NCBI RefSeq assembly: GCF_900176165.1
Contig: NZ_FWWU01000006.1
Coordinates: 310,001-374,000 of the forward strand
DNA: 64,000 nt
Direction of reading: 5' to 3'
Source of the DNA: Deinococcus hopiensis KR-140
Lineage (GTDB): Bacteria > Deinococcota > Deinococci > Deinococcales > Deinococcaceae
Positions 26,211 through 34,906 of this stretch are shown piece after piece; the first letter of the stretch is position 1, and every line of letters starts with the position of its first letter. The notes beneath the pieces were generated by a model that did no database searches, was not told where the DNA came from, and saw only the letters and a program-made list of their open reading frames with translations. A program made the translations under genes and the position numbers.

Positions 26211-27271
26211 AGATCGCGGTGCTGAGCCTGGTGGTCAATGCTCCTAACCCCGTAACCGGCGAACACTTCAGTGCCGCCGAGAAGTTCGAGAACCTGGTAC
26301 GGCAGGCGGAGCTCGCCGAGGCGCTCGGGTACGACGCCTTCGGGGTGGGCGAGCGGCACGGCGCGCCCTTCCTGTCGTCCTCGCCCGCCGTGCTGCTGGC
26401 CGCCATCGCGGCGCGGACCCGCCGGGTGCGCCTGCTAACCACGGTGGCGGTGCTGAGCGTCCTCGACCCCGTGCGCGTCGCGGAGGAGTACGCGACCCTC
26501 GACCAGCTGTCCGGCGGACGGCTCGACCTGATCATCGGGAAGGGCAACGACCCGCGCCACTACCCCCTCTTCGGCGTGCCCGAGGAAGAGCAGTGGGATT
26601 CACTCGCCGAGCGCTACGGGCTGCTGCGCCGCCTATGGCGTGAGGAGGACGTGACCTGGGGGGGTAAGTACCGCCCACCCCTCTCGGGCGTGACCACGCA
26701 GCCCCGGCCCCTTCAGTCCCCCATTCCGGTGTGGCACGGCAGCGCGTCGAGCGAGCGCAGCACCGAACTCGCCGCCCTATACGGTGAACCGATCTTCTCC
26801 GCGAACGCCTTTCATCCGCTTGCCAAGTACAAGGCGCTGATCGACCATTACCGAGAGCGCCTCGCGCATTACGGTCATGACCCCGTGCGGGCGGTGGTGG
26901 GGGCGGGCGCGGGCGCGCTGTACCTCGCGGACACCACCGATGAGGCCATCCGGCGCTACCGCCCCTACCACGACGCCTTCTCGCGCAGCGCCGCCGCGCA
27001 GCACAACCGCTCGCCCTTCGCCACCCTGGAGGACAACGTCGGGAACGGCCCCATCCTGGTGGGCAGCCCCGAGCAGGTCACGGACAAATTGCTGCGCTAC
27101 CAGGCAGCTTTCGGAAATACTGTGCTGGCGATTGGCGTGGACGGCCTCAGCGAGGCGGAGCAGTCCGAGCAGCTCCAGCGTTTCGCGGAGGAGGTCGCGC
27201 CGGCGCTGCGCCGCGCCGTGAAGAGTGAGGTGTGGAACCCGGCGCGCGAGCCTGTGGGGGTGGGCGGATGA
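26207..27271 (+). CDS. LLM-class flavin-dependent oxidoreductase 1
   Basis: 354 residues, bacterial luciferase-like TIM barrel: F-E-N-L-V-R-Q-A-E-L-A-E-A-L-G-Y-D-A-F-G, A-A-I-A-A-R-T-R-R-V-R-L-L-T, and R-L-D-L-I-I-G-K-G-N-D. GTG start overlaps the GNAT stop. Such enzymes use reduced FMN and oxygen to oxidise carbon or sulfur next to a C-S bond; the reductase partner is not encoded nearby. Confidence 0.9.
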   Translation: MKIAVLSLVVNAPNPVTGEHFSAAEKFENLVRQAELAEALGYDAFGVGERHGAPFLSSSPAVLLAAIAARTRRVRLLTTVAVLSVLDPVRVAEEYATLDQLSGGRLDLIIGKGNDPRHYPLFGVPEEEQWDSLAERYGLLRRLWREEDVTWGGKYRPPLSGVTTQPRPLQSPIPVWHGSASSERSTELAALYGEPIFSANAFHPLAKYKALIDHYRERLAHYGHDPVRAVVGAGAGALYLADTTDEAIRRYRPYHDAFSRSAAAQHNRSPFATLEDNVGNGPILVGSPEQVTDKLLRYQAAFGNTVLAIGVDGLSEAEQSEQLQRFAEEVAPALRRAVKSEVWNPAREPVGVGG

Positions 27272-28452
27272 CCACCCTATCCCGCGAACAGGACCTCGTC
27301 ACCGCGCTGGAGCGGCATCTGCCCGCCTTCGTGGCCCTGCGCCACCACCTGCACGGCTTTCCTGAGACAGCCTACGAGGAGGTCCGCACCGCCAACATCG
27401 TTGCAGAGGAACTGGCGAGCGCTGGGCTGGAAGTGCACCGCCTCGCGGGTACAGGCGTGGTCGGCGTGCTGCGGGGTCCTGGAACGCGCGCCGTCGCCCT
27501 GCGCGCCGACCTTGACGCGCTGAACGTGACCGAGGAGACCGGGCTGCCGTACGCTTCCCGGGTGCCGGGCAAGATGCACGCCTGTGGGCACGATGGGCAC
27601 ACCACGGCGCTGCTGCTGGCAGCGCGGGTGCTGGCGGAAGCGGGCGACCTGCCCGGCACCATGGTCTTCGTATTTCAGCCTGCCGAGGAGGGAGGGGCAG
27701 GCGCCAAGGCGCTGCTGGACGCCGGACTGCTTGACCGCTTCCCGGTGGAAGCGGTGTACGGCCTGCACAACATTCCTGGCCTGCACGCCGAGCAGTTTGC
27801 CGTCCTGGACGGACCGGTCATGGCGAGTGCCGACGGCTTCGAGGTCGTGTTGCGCGGTGTGGGCGGCCACGCGGCCTTGCCGCACGAGGCGCGCGACCCG
27901 GTGGTGGCGGCGGGCGCCCTGATCGGGACGCTTCAAACGCTCGTGAGCCGCAGCCTGAGTCCCCTCTCGCCGGGGGTGGTGTCGGTCACGCAGCTCTCAG
28001 CGGGTGAGGCGCTCAACGTCATTCCCGACGAGGTGAAGGTGCGCGGCACGGTGCGTGCCTACACCGAGGAGGTGCGTGACCTGCTGGAGGCGGGTCTGCG
28101 GCGCGTCTCGGCGGGCGTTGCCCAGGCGCACGGCGTGGAGGCCCGCGTGACCTACACCCGCTCCTACCCCGCAACGGTCAACGACCCGCGGGAGGCAGCC
28201 TTTGTGCGCGGCGTCTTGCAAGGCGCGTTCGGTGAGGCCGGCGTGCGCGCCGACCTCCCGCCGCTGATGGCCGCCGAGGACTTCGCCTTCCTGCTGCGGG
28301 AGCGGCCCGGGGCCTACGTGTGGATCGGCAACGGCAACTCGGCCCCGCTTCACTCGCCCCGTTACGACTTCAACGATGGCGTGCTGCCGCGCGCCGCCAC
28401 CTTCTGGGTGCACCTCGCCCGCGCCGCCCTGACGAGAGGGGAGACTCCATGA
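27268..28452 (+). CDS. M20-family amidohydrolase (N-acyl amino acid deacylase)
   Basis: 394 residues from ATG 27268, overlapping the previous stop. Metal and catalytic residues visible: H-A-C-G-H-D-G-H at 104-111 (C106, H108), P-A-E-E-G at 138-142, Y-G-L-H-N-I-P with H167, and P-L-H-S-P near 370. Dimerisation lid G-V-G-G-H-A-A-L-P-H. Close in style to YxeP/HipO deacylases that remove N-acetyl from cysteine derivatives. In this operon it would release cysteine after oxygenation. Confidence 0.92.
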   Translation: MTTLSREQDLVTALERHLPAFVALRHHLHGFPETAYEEVRTANIVAEELASAGLEVHRLAGTGVVGVLRGPGTRAVALRADLDALNVTEETGLPYASRVPGKMHACGHDGHTTALLLAARVLAEAGDLPGTMVFVFQPAEEGGAGAKALLDAGLLDRFPVEAVYGLHNIPGLHAEQFAVLDGPVMASADGFEVVLRGVGGHAALPHEARDPVVAAGALIGTLQTLVSRSLSPLSPGVVSVTQLSAGEALNVIPDEVKVRGTVRAYTEEVRDLLEAGLRRVSAGVAQAHGVEARVTYTRSYPATVNDPREAAFVRGVLQGAFGEAGVRADLPPLMAAEDFAFLLRERPGAYVWIGNGNSAPLHSPRYDFNDGVLPRAATFWVHLARAALTRGETP

Positions 28453-29558
28453 CCCAACTGATTCTGAGCGCCAGCATTGACGGCCCGGGCTTCCATCCCG
28501 GCGCTCCCCGGCCTGACCCCACCCGCCTCGCGGACCTCGCGCACTACCGCGACCTCGTGCTCACCGCCGAGCGCGGCCACCTTGACTTCGTGCTGCTGGG
28601 CGACGGACGCGCACGCACGGACGCTGCCCCGGCGGGCCGCCTGGACGCCCTGACCGTGCTGTCCCGCCTTGCGCCCGAGACGCGCTTCGTCGGCCTCGCC
28701 GCCGAGGTGCCCACCACCCACGCCGAGCCGTTCGCCGTGTCGCGCGCACTCGCCACCCTCGACTTCGTGAGCGGTGGGCGGGCGGCCTGGCAGGCCTCAA
28801 CCAGCGGCGCCCTGGCCGAGGCGCGCAACTACGGCCCTGGACCCACTCCCGACGGGCAGCAGGCGCGCGCCGCCGAGTTCGTGGACGTGAGCCGAAAGCT
28901 GTGGGACTCGTGGGAAGACGGCGCGGTGATCGCCGACCGCGCGCGGGGGTTGTACCTGGATCCCGAGCGGCTGCACCACATTCACCACCAGGGCCAGCAC
29001 TTCCGGGTACGCGGCCCGCAGCTCACGCCCCGTCCTCCGCAGGGGCAGGTCGTGGTGGTGGGGCTGGAGCGCGACTTCGGCGGCGGGCCACCCGCCGCCG
29101 AAGTCGCGGACGTGCTGGTGCTGCACCGGGAGGACGTGGATGCGGGGGCACGGACGCGCGCGGATCTGCGCGCGCAAGCAGAGCGGCAGGGGCGTGAACT
29201 CCGCGTGCTGCGGGCGGTGTTGCCGGTCCTCGCGGAGAGCGACGCTGAGGCGCAGGCCCTGGCGGAGGACTGGGAAGCGCGGGCGGCCCAGAAAAGCGGG
29301 TGGCCGCGCGCGCAGCGCTTTGTGGGCACGCCGGAGGCCTTTGCGGACATGGCCGAAACCTGGGTCGCGGCGGGTGCCGCTGACGGGCTGCACATTTTCC
29401 CTCCAAACCTGCCAGACGGCCTGACGCGCTTCGTTGACCTCGCGGTGCCTGAACTCACGTGGCGTGGCCTCGCCCGCACCGCCTACGACGGCCTCACCCT
29501 GCGCCACCACCTCGGCCTCACCCGGCCCGAGAGCCGCTATGCCCGGAGGACCGCATGA
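28449..29558 (+). CDS. LLM-class flavin monooxygenase 2 (NtaA/SnaA/DszA-like)
   Basis: 369 residues, ATG at 28449 overlapping the M20 stop. L-T-A-E-R-G-H-L-D-F-V-L-L-G-D, A-L-A-T-L-D-F-V-S-G-G-R-A-A-W and R-K-L-W-D-S-W belong to the NtaA/SnaA/SoxA group of two-component monooxygenases that attack C-S or C-N bonds. The protein is about 70-80 residues shorter than typical members, mainly between residues 200 and 300. Confidence 0.88.
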   Translation: MTQLILSASIDGPGFHPGAPRPDPTRLADLAHYRDLVLTAERGHLDFVLLGDGRARTDAAPAGRLDALTVLSRLAPETRFVGLAAEVPTTHAEPFAVSRALATLDFVSGGRAAWQASTSGALAEARNYGPGPTPDGQQARAAEFVDVSRKLWDSWEDGAVIADRARGLYLDPERLHHIHHQGQHFRVRGPQLTPRPPQGQVVVVGLERDFGGGPPAAEVADVLVLHREDVDAGARTRADLRAQAERQGRELRVLRAVLPVLAESDAEAQALAEDWEARAAQKSGWPRAQRFVGTPEAFADMAETWVAAGAADGLHIFPPNLPDGLTRFVDLAVPELTWRGLARTAYDGLTLRHHLGLTRPESRYARRTA

Positions 29559-30865
29559 TCCCCCCTCACGCCCGTCAAATCCACCTCGGCGTCTTCCTGC
29601 AGGGCGTCGGCCACACCATCGCCTGGCGCGCCGAGGAACACGCCGACCTCACCGACTTCCAGACCTACGTGCGCTTTGCCCGCACCGCCGAGCGGGGCCT
29701 TTTCGACTTCGTCTTTTTCGGGGAGGGCCTGATGGTCCGCGAGCACCAGGGACGCTTTTTCGGTCCCATCGTGAACGGCCGTCCAGACACCCTGGCGCTG
29801 CTGCCCGCTCTGGCCGCGGTGACGCAGAAGGTCGGGCTCGCCGCGACGCTTTCGACGACCTACAACGAGCCGTACGAACTCGCCCGGCAGCTTGCCTCGC
29901 TCGACCATGTAAGCGGTGGGCGGGCCGGGTGGAACGTCGTGACCAGCTTCAGCAACTCGGCGGCGAAGGATGCGGGCGGTGACGGCATTGCCTTCAACCA
30001 CAGCCGCGAACGCCACCTGGAACACGCCACCCGCTACGACCGCGCGCGTGAATTCGTGGCCCTGGTGCAGGCGCTGTGGGACTCGGGCGGAGAAGCCCGG
30101 CCCCTCAACCACATCGGCCGGTGGTTTAAGGTTGCCGGTCCGCTCGACGTGCCCCGTCCACCGCAGGGACGGCCCATCATCATCCAGGCGGGGCAGTCGC
30201 CGGACGGGCGCGACCTCGCCGCGCGCATTGCGGACGTGGTGTTTAGCCCCCACCGCCGCCTGGAAGACGCGCTGGAGTACGCCGGCGACCTCACGCGCCG
30301 CCTCGCCGCGCTGGGCCGGTCTCGGAATGACGTGCGGATTCTGCCAGGCCTTTCGGTCATCGTCGCGCCGACCGAGGAGGAAGCGCACGCGAAGGCGGCG
30401 CGCTACCGGGCGCTGCTCCTCACCGACGGCGTCGTGCGTTACCTGCTGAGCGAGCCGAGCGGCGCCAACTTTGACGGCGTGGACCTTGACGCTGCCTTTC
30501 CCGACCCCGATGTGACGGCCCCGGAAGTCAATGGCCCCCTGCTGGAGCGCTGGACCGCGCAGGCGCGTGAAGAGGGGCTCACGCCCCGGCAGTTGGTGGA
30601 GCGCACCGCGCCGCGCCCCTCTCTGGTCGGAACGCCTACGCAGGTCGCGGACCACATCCAGACCTGGTTGGAAGCGGGAGCCAGCGACGGCTTCCTGCTG
30701 AGCCCAACCCTCTTTCCGAACGACCTCGACGACTTCGTGGACCTCGCCGTGCCGGAGTTGCAGCGCCGGGGCCTGTTTCGCACCGCATATGCGGGAGCGA
30801 CCCTGCGCGACCACCTCGGGCTACGCCAACCCGTCCCTGCCCAGGCGGAGGAGGTGGGCGCTTGA
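29555..30865 (+). CDS. LLM-class flavin monooxygenase 3 (NtaA/SnaA/DszA-like, full length)
   Basis: 436 residues from ATG 29555 (GGAGGA upstream, 4-nt overlap). H-L-G-V-F-L-Q-G-V-G-H, T-A-E-R-G-L-F-D-F-V-F-F-G-E-G, S-L-D-H-V-S-G-G-R-A-G-W-N-V-V-T and Q-A-G-Q-S-P-D-G-R are family hallmarks. YxeK and CmoJ-type enzymes of S-alkylcysteine salvage belong here, so this is the best candidate for the C-S-cleaving step. Confidence 0.92.
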   Translation: MIPPHARQIHLGVFLQGVGHTIAWRAEEHADLTDFQTYVRFARTAERGLFDFVFFGEGLMVREHQGRFFGPIVNGRPDTLALLPALAAVTQKVGLAATLSTTYNEPYELARQLASLDHVSGGRAGWNVVTSFSNSAAKDAGGDGIAFNHSRERHLEHATRYDRAREFVALVQALWDSGGEARPLNHIGRWFKVAGPLDVPRPPQGRPIIIQAGQSPDGRDLAARIADVVFSPHRRLEDALEYAGDLTRRLAALGRSRNDVRILPGLSVIVAPTEEEAHAKAARYRALLLTDGVVRYLLSEPSGANFDGVDLDAAFPDPDVTAPEVNGPLLERWTAQAREEGLTPRQLVERTAPRPSLVGTPTQVADHIQTWLEAGASDGFLLSPTLFPNDLDDFVDLAVPELQRRGLFRTAYAGATLRDHLGLRQPVPAQAEEVGA

Positions 30866-31902
30866 GCCTCACGCTGTCGGTTCTCGACGTATCGCCTGTG
30901 CCGGAGGGCGGGACGGGTGCGGACGCCGTACGTCAGACGCTGGAGTACGCTGACCTCGCCGAGGCGCTCGGCTACGCCCGCTTCTGGCTGGCAGAACACC
31001 ACAACATGCCGGGGTTCGCGGGCGTCGCGCCCGAGGTGCTTATCGGCGTCATCGCGGCGCGCACCCGGCGCATCCGCGTGGGGTCGGGCGGGGTGCTCCT
31101 GCCGAACTACGCGCCCCTCAAGGTCGCCGAGGTCTTCCGCACCCTGGAGGCCCTTACGCCAGGCCGAATTGACCTGGGCATCGGGCGCGCCCCCAAGATG
31201 GATCCGCGCAGCGCCCTCGCCCTGCGCGGCAGTGAGGACCGCCTGCGGGCGGCGGACGACATCGGGCGGCAGGTGGAAGAGCTCGAAGGCTACGCGGAGG
31301 TCGCCCCCTCACCCTTCGCGCCCGACCATCCACTGTTTGACGTGAGGGCGTCTCCCGAAGGTGCGCCCCTCCCGCCGGTGTGGCTGCTCGGATCTGGACA
31401 GCTCAGCGCGGGAATCGCGGCACGCCACGGACGGGGCTTCGCCGCGGCGCACCACTTCAGCCCGCTGGAGTCTGAGGCGGCCGTGCGGACCTACCGGGAA
31501 CACTTCGTTCCGTCGGTGGCCTTTCCGTTTCCCTACGCCGTCGCCACCGTATCGGTCATTGCGGCGGACACGGCGGAACTCGCCGAGGGCCTCGCGCGCG
31601 CCTCTCAGCTCGCCTTCTTGCGCCGCTTGAATGGAGAGCGCAGGCCTGCCCCCACGGTCGAAGAGGCGCGCGCGCACACCTTCACGCCTGAGGAAGAGGA
31701 GAAGCTGCGGCCGTTCGCGCCTCTGCACGGCACGCCAGACCGTGTACGGGCAGAACTGACGGCGCTGGCCCGGCGCCTGAACGTCAATGAGCTGATGGTC
31801 AGCACGGTCGTCGCCGACGTTGCCCGGCGGCGGCGCTCTCTGGAACTGATCGCAGACGCCCTCGGACTGCTGGGGCGTCGCCAAGCGCTCGCGGCGTTGT
31901 GA
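30862..31902 (+). CDS. LLM-class flavin oxidoreductase 4 (luciferase-like group)
   Basis: 346 residues, TTG start overlapping the previous stop (TTGA). V-L-D-V-S-P-V-P-E-G, F-W-L-A-E-H-H-N-M-P-G, A-A-R-T-R-R-I-R-V-G-S-G-G and T-P-G-R-I-D-L-G-I-G-R-A-P are typical of the LLM subgroup related to luciferase alpha. Last gene of the operon; no clear hairpin terminator follows within 80 nt. Confidence 0.9.
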   Translation: MSLTLSVLDVSPVPEGGTGADAVRQTLEYADLAEALGYARFWLAEHHNMPGFAGVAPEVLIGVIAARTRRIRVGSGGVLLPNYAPLKVAEVFRTLEALTPGRIDLGIGRAPKMDPRSALALRGSEDRLRAADDIGRQVEELEGYAEVAPSPFAPDHPLFDVRASPEGAPLPPVWLLGSGQLSAGIAARHGRGFAAAHHFSPLESEAAVRTYREHFVPSVAFPFPYAVATVSVIAADTAELAEGLARASQLAFLRRLNGERRPAPTVEEARAHTFTPEEEEKLRPFAPLHGTPDRVRAELTALARRLNVNELMVSTVVADVARRRRSLELIADALGLLGRRQALAAL

Positions 31903-32096
31903 GGGCCCTCCCTTGACGGTGGGGTTCCGGCCCCTGAGCGCCATCTGGCCGGCAGGCTGTGCGGGAACAGCAGCCGTACCGCAGCGGGGAACAGCAGCGG
32001 GACCGGCCAATCCATGCGGCTGTATCGCCGCTTCATCCATATGACGTGCGAGAACCTCTTCACGCGCGGCCCAATAGGTCAGCCACAAGACCCTGT
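31903..32096. other. intergenic, possible transposase scrap on minus strand
   Basis: A short minus-strand frame reads L-T-Y-W-A-A-R-E-E-V-L-A-R-H-M-D-E-A; not recognised. No gene supported. Confidence 0.3.
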
Positions 32097-32235
32097 GATG
32101 CGGATTCCGGATCATGCGTTCCGTCCGCTCCGGTGATTCCACGCCTCGGTGTCGTTTCCCACTCTCGCTGCTGCGCAGCGTTGCCCGTCCGTTTGGGTCA
32201 GCCCACGATTTCATTACGGATGAGCCAGAATCCTC
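32097..32235 (-). repeat. family A element, copy A4
   Basis: Plus-strand text runs GCGGATTCCGGATCATGCGT to CGGATGAGCCAGAATCCTCA, passing GGTGATTCCACGCCTCGGTG and GCTGCGCAGCGTTGCCCGTC: the reverse complement of the family A order. Confidence 0.8.
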
Positions 32236-32270
32236 ATAATAACAGAACGTCAATTTTGCGCCGTTCCTGA

Positions 32271-32531
32271 TCAACGGACCGCACCACCGGGTCCGCGCCA
32301 CTGCATCTGGGCCACCGCGTCTGGGTCACCGGGGAATACGGGGACGTGCTGAACGTTCGCCTCCAGGAACACCAGGGTGCGGTTGTGGCAAGTTGCCGGG
32401 GTAGGGTGCTGAGCGGTGAGAAGCTCCCCGGTCACCGGGACGCCGAGGAACCTCTGCTGGAGCGCGGCACCGTTTACCGTCGTGAATGGCCGTCCATAAG
32501 TTTGGCGTGGGTCTGTATAATCCGGCGGCAT
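32271..32531 (-). CDS. possible hypothetical protein (86 aa)
   Basis: An 86-codon frame with protein-like composition in its second half (Q-R-F-L-G-V-P-V-T-G-E-L-L-T, V-F-L-E-A-N-V-Q-H-V-P-V-F-P-G-D-P-D). No good ribosome site and no family known; it might be part of a decayed gene. The stretch from here to 33121 shows nothing else. Confidence 0.25.
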   Translation of the reverse strand: MPPDYTDPRQTYGRPFTTVNGAALQQRFLGVPVTGELLTAQHPTPATCHNRTLVFLEANVQHVPVFPGDPDAVAQMQWRGPGGAVR

Positions 32532-33121
32532 CGTGGCTGAAGGCGCGTGGGCACCGGCCTACCCGGCGGAAGCGAGGGGGGACGTGGGCACGGGCGAGGC
32601 GCGTAGAGTTGAACCAGGGGCCTGCGTGCTCCGGGCACGTCCTCCTGGGGCGCGGGCACGTCCCTTGGCCTGAAACCAGAAAGACCAGTTTGGAGTTCAT
32701 CTTCCCGGCCCAGCTGCCGGGTTTTCTTTCGGCCGCCTGAGCTGCACGCCCAGACGCGCTTCTCCACGGTGATGGCGGGCACAGACGTAACGCACGGCAT
32801 TCGGGGGAAAACCCCCACAACGGCAGAGGCTCGGGGCTCCTGGCCGAGCCGGGCGTACCCAACCCCACAGGGCAGGGGGCGGTCCAGCAGCTGGCCAAAG
32901 GGGGAAAGGCGGCTCTGGTGCCGCCGCGAAACGCACCCGGGAAGAGGACGTCCGCCGGAGACGCCGAGAGGCACACGCCCGGAGCGCATCCGCGCGACTC
33001 TCCCCTCAAGGCGCGCTGCATATGAGCACATTCTGAAGACGCTGTCATTCAAGCATGGAAAGGAGAGCGTCACGCGCATGACGGGGTGTAGGCAGAACCA
33101 GTCAGTCTACCTGGAGGAAGC

Positions 33122-33841
33122 GTGTTCAAGCGGCAATTGGTCCTGATCACGGCGCTCCTCTCAAGCTCGGCGCACGTCAGCGCGCAGGGGAGATTCAGCG
33201 CGCTCGAGCTCCACCTTCAAACTGATGAATGGGGTGGGCACCACCCCGACCGCAGGCAATGGATCCGCAAAGCCCAGCGCCGCCACTCCGCCAAAACCCG
33301 CACCAGGCGTCAATTCCGCCACGCTGACCTTCTGGGCGTCTCCCGCCGTGCGGCAGAAGGTCATTCAAGCGTTCGTGCAGGAAATGGGCAGGCTCAGCCC
33401 CGAAGCGGGCGCGGAGTGGAAGAAGGTCTTCACGGGCACCGGTGTCTTCGCGGCGGTAGACCAGGAAGTCAAAACGCGCTTTGGAATGAGTTCCACCACC
33501 TGCGGACGTGTGGGCGGTGTAGTGGAGTTAGGCCTGGCTCATGACGCGCAGCCGGACGGACCAGCCGACACGGGCGCAGGTGGTGGGACTTCGCGACCAG
33601 TTTCGCCCCCCTGCTGCGCTCACTGCCCGACGTGGCGGGCATGAACGACGCCCACAAGCAGGAAATGGCGGAATCATTGCTTCTGCACACGGTGATGTTT
33701 GGTGCGTTCGCTGAAGCGCGCAAGGAAGACCCGAACAGCCGTGCCGAGTTTGGCCAGGGCCTTCAGCAGGGGACCGCGTCCCTCGGACTGGACCTCGGCA
33801 AGGTGGACCTGACGAACCAGGGCTTCGCGGTGAAGAAATGA
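33122..33841 (+). pseudogene. secreted hypothetical (DUF6683-like), heavily mutated
   Basis: GTG at 33122 (GGAGG upstream) gives a signal peptide (R-Q-L-V-L-I-T-A-L-L-S-S-S-A). The protein then moves through three frames: A-T-L-T-F-W-A-S-P-A-V-R-Q-K-V from 33225, A-D-V-W-A-V-stop-W-S-stop-A-W-L-M near 33502, and L-L-R-S-L-P-D-V-A-G-M-N-D to the stop at 33841. Two in-frame TAG codons replace tyrosines. The layout resembles a family of secreted proteins I associate with Deinococcus. Clearly dead. Confidence 0.75.
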
Positions 33842-33848
33842 ACCACCT

Positions 33849-34050
33849 TTAGCCCGGCATGCGCATTTCCAGCAGTACGGTGTCTGGGAGAGGGGGCCTT
33901 CGTAAGCGGATCACCGCCGCGATGGCGCCGGCGACCACTTCCAGCTTGTCCTCCGGATTCCAGGGCCCTCAGCGCTTCTTCCGACAGCAGGGTGTCCGCG
34001 GCACTGTCCTCCACCGCGAGCAGTGACGGTGGAAGCGCAGGAGGGGACAT
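33849..34050 (-). pseudogene. relic of a response-regulator receiver domain
   Basis: S-L-L-A-V-E-D-S-A-A-D-T-L-L-S-E-E-A-L-R matches the acidic-pocket start of a receiver; after a frameshift near 33960 it continues D-K-L-E-V-V-A-G-A-I-A-A-V and P-D-T-V-L-L-E-M-R-M-P-G-stop. The phospho-acceptor Asp position is Glu and the last third is missing. Confidence 0.6.
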
Positions 34051-34091
34051 TGAAGCGGTGGGATGTCCCTCACCCCAGAACCTCCCTCTCC

Positions 34092-34484
34092 CTATACCAC
34101 GCCCTGAACCAGGGCCTTCAGGAGCGTGACCAGGGCGCTGTACGACGTGGGTTTGTGCAGGTACGCCTGGCCACCGGACGCCAGAACCCTCGATTCATCC
34201 AGAGGCTGCCACCCTGAACTCCACAGCACCACCTTGAGGTCACGCGCGCTGTGCCTCAGCTCAAGCAGCACTTCAAGCCCCGAGAGGCGCGGCATGTTCA
34301 TGTCCATCAGCACGAGATCTGGCGTGGGTTTTTGCTGCAGGCGTTTGAGGGCCTGCTCGCCATTGCGCAAGATCTCCACATCCACGGACGTACTCAGTTC
34401 ATCCAAAGCCGTCTCCGCCAGGAGAATGTCGTCCGGATCGTCATCGACCAGAAGCAGCGAGAACACGTCCGGGCGAAGGGTCAC
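34092..34484 (-). CDS. single-domain response regulator (CheY/Rcp1-like)
   Basis: 130 residues if started at GTG 34484; an upstream TTG at 34508 is possible. L-L-L-V-D-D-D-P-D-D is the acidic pocket, P-D-L-V-L-M-D-M-N-M-P the phosphorylation site, V-L-W-S-S-G the Ser/Thr position, and L-H-K-P-T the conserved Lys-Pro. No output domain. The DDPDD pocket recalls regulators paired with phytochrome-like kinases, but no kinase is present here. It follows a dead receiver-like gene on the same strand. Confidence 0.9.
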   Translation of the reverse strand: MTLRPDVFSLLLVDDDPDDILLAETALDELSTSVDVEILRNGEQALKRLQQKPTPDLVLMDMNMPRLSGLEVLLELRHSARDLKVVLWSSGWQPLDESRVLASGGQAYLHKPTSYSALVTLLKALVQGVV

Positions 34485-34700
34485 ACGCCGGAGGTTACAG
34501 CACGGCAATATTCAAATTTGTCACGCTCAAACGGGGCTTGAGAAGGTGACGTATTTATGGGCCCTTCTGACAAAGCCGTATGGGCCTCTGCCCCCTTTGG
34601 GCCGTTGCAGAGGGAGAGGGCCCCGCGCCTCTGGAGGATGGTCTTTCCTGGCGTACCGCCTTCGCCCTCTGGGTGAGGGAGGCGCCGGTGAAGGGGCGGC

Positions 34701-34730
34701 TTGCACCACTCCGGATTTTAGCCCTATAAT
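34701..34730 (+). promoter_or_regulatory. promoter upstream of the GH16 lipoprotein
   Basis: TTGCAC (34701-34706), 18-nt spacer, perfect TATAAT (34725-34730). The distance to the ATG is about 175 nt, leaving a long leader; AT-rich TATATT-like boxes nearer the gene are alternatives. Confidence 0.6.
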
Positions 34731-34906
34731 TCTGGCGTACCAGGCAAAATCAAGTCTTCCGCGCCCTCTCCGAAATCTTCTTCGGGATGCACGCTCCTGT
34801 GCCCGAAGAAACAGCCAAATTATTTTAGCGCTATATTCAAATGCCGTCCCTTTGCACAAGGCGGGACATTCCGTCTCACAGCCTTCCTGCTCCCCGGAGG
34901 TTCCAG

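Noticed and set aside
28449..29558. LLM2 as a pseudogene because of its short length
   Set aside because: The frame is intact, overlaps both neighbours correctly and keeps the family motifs; shortened but plausibly functional.
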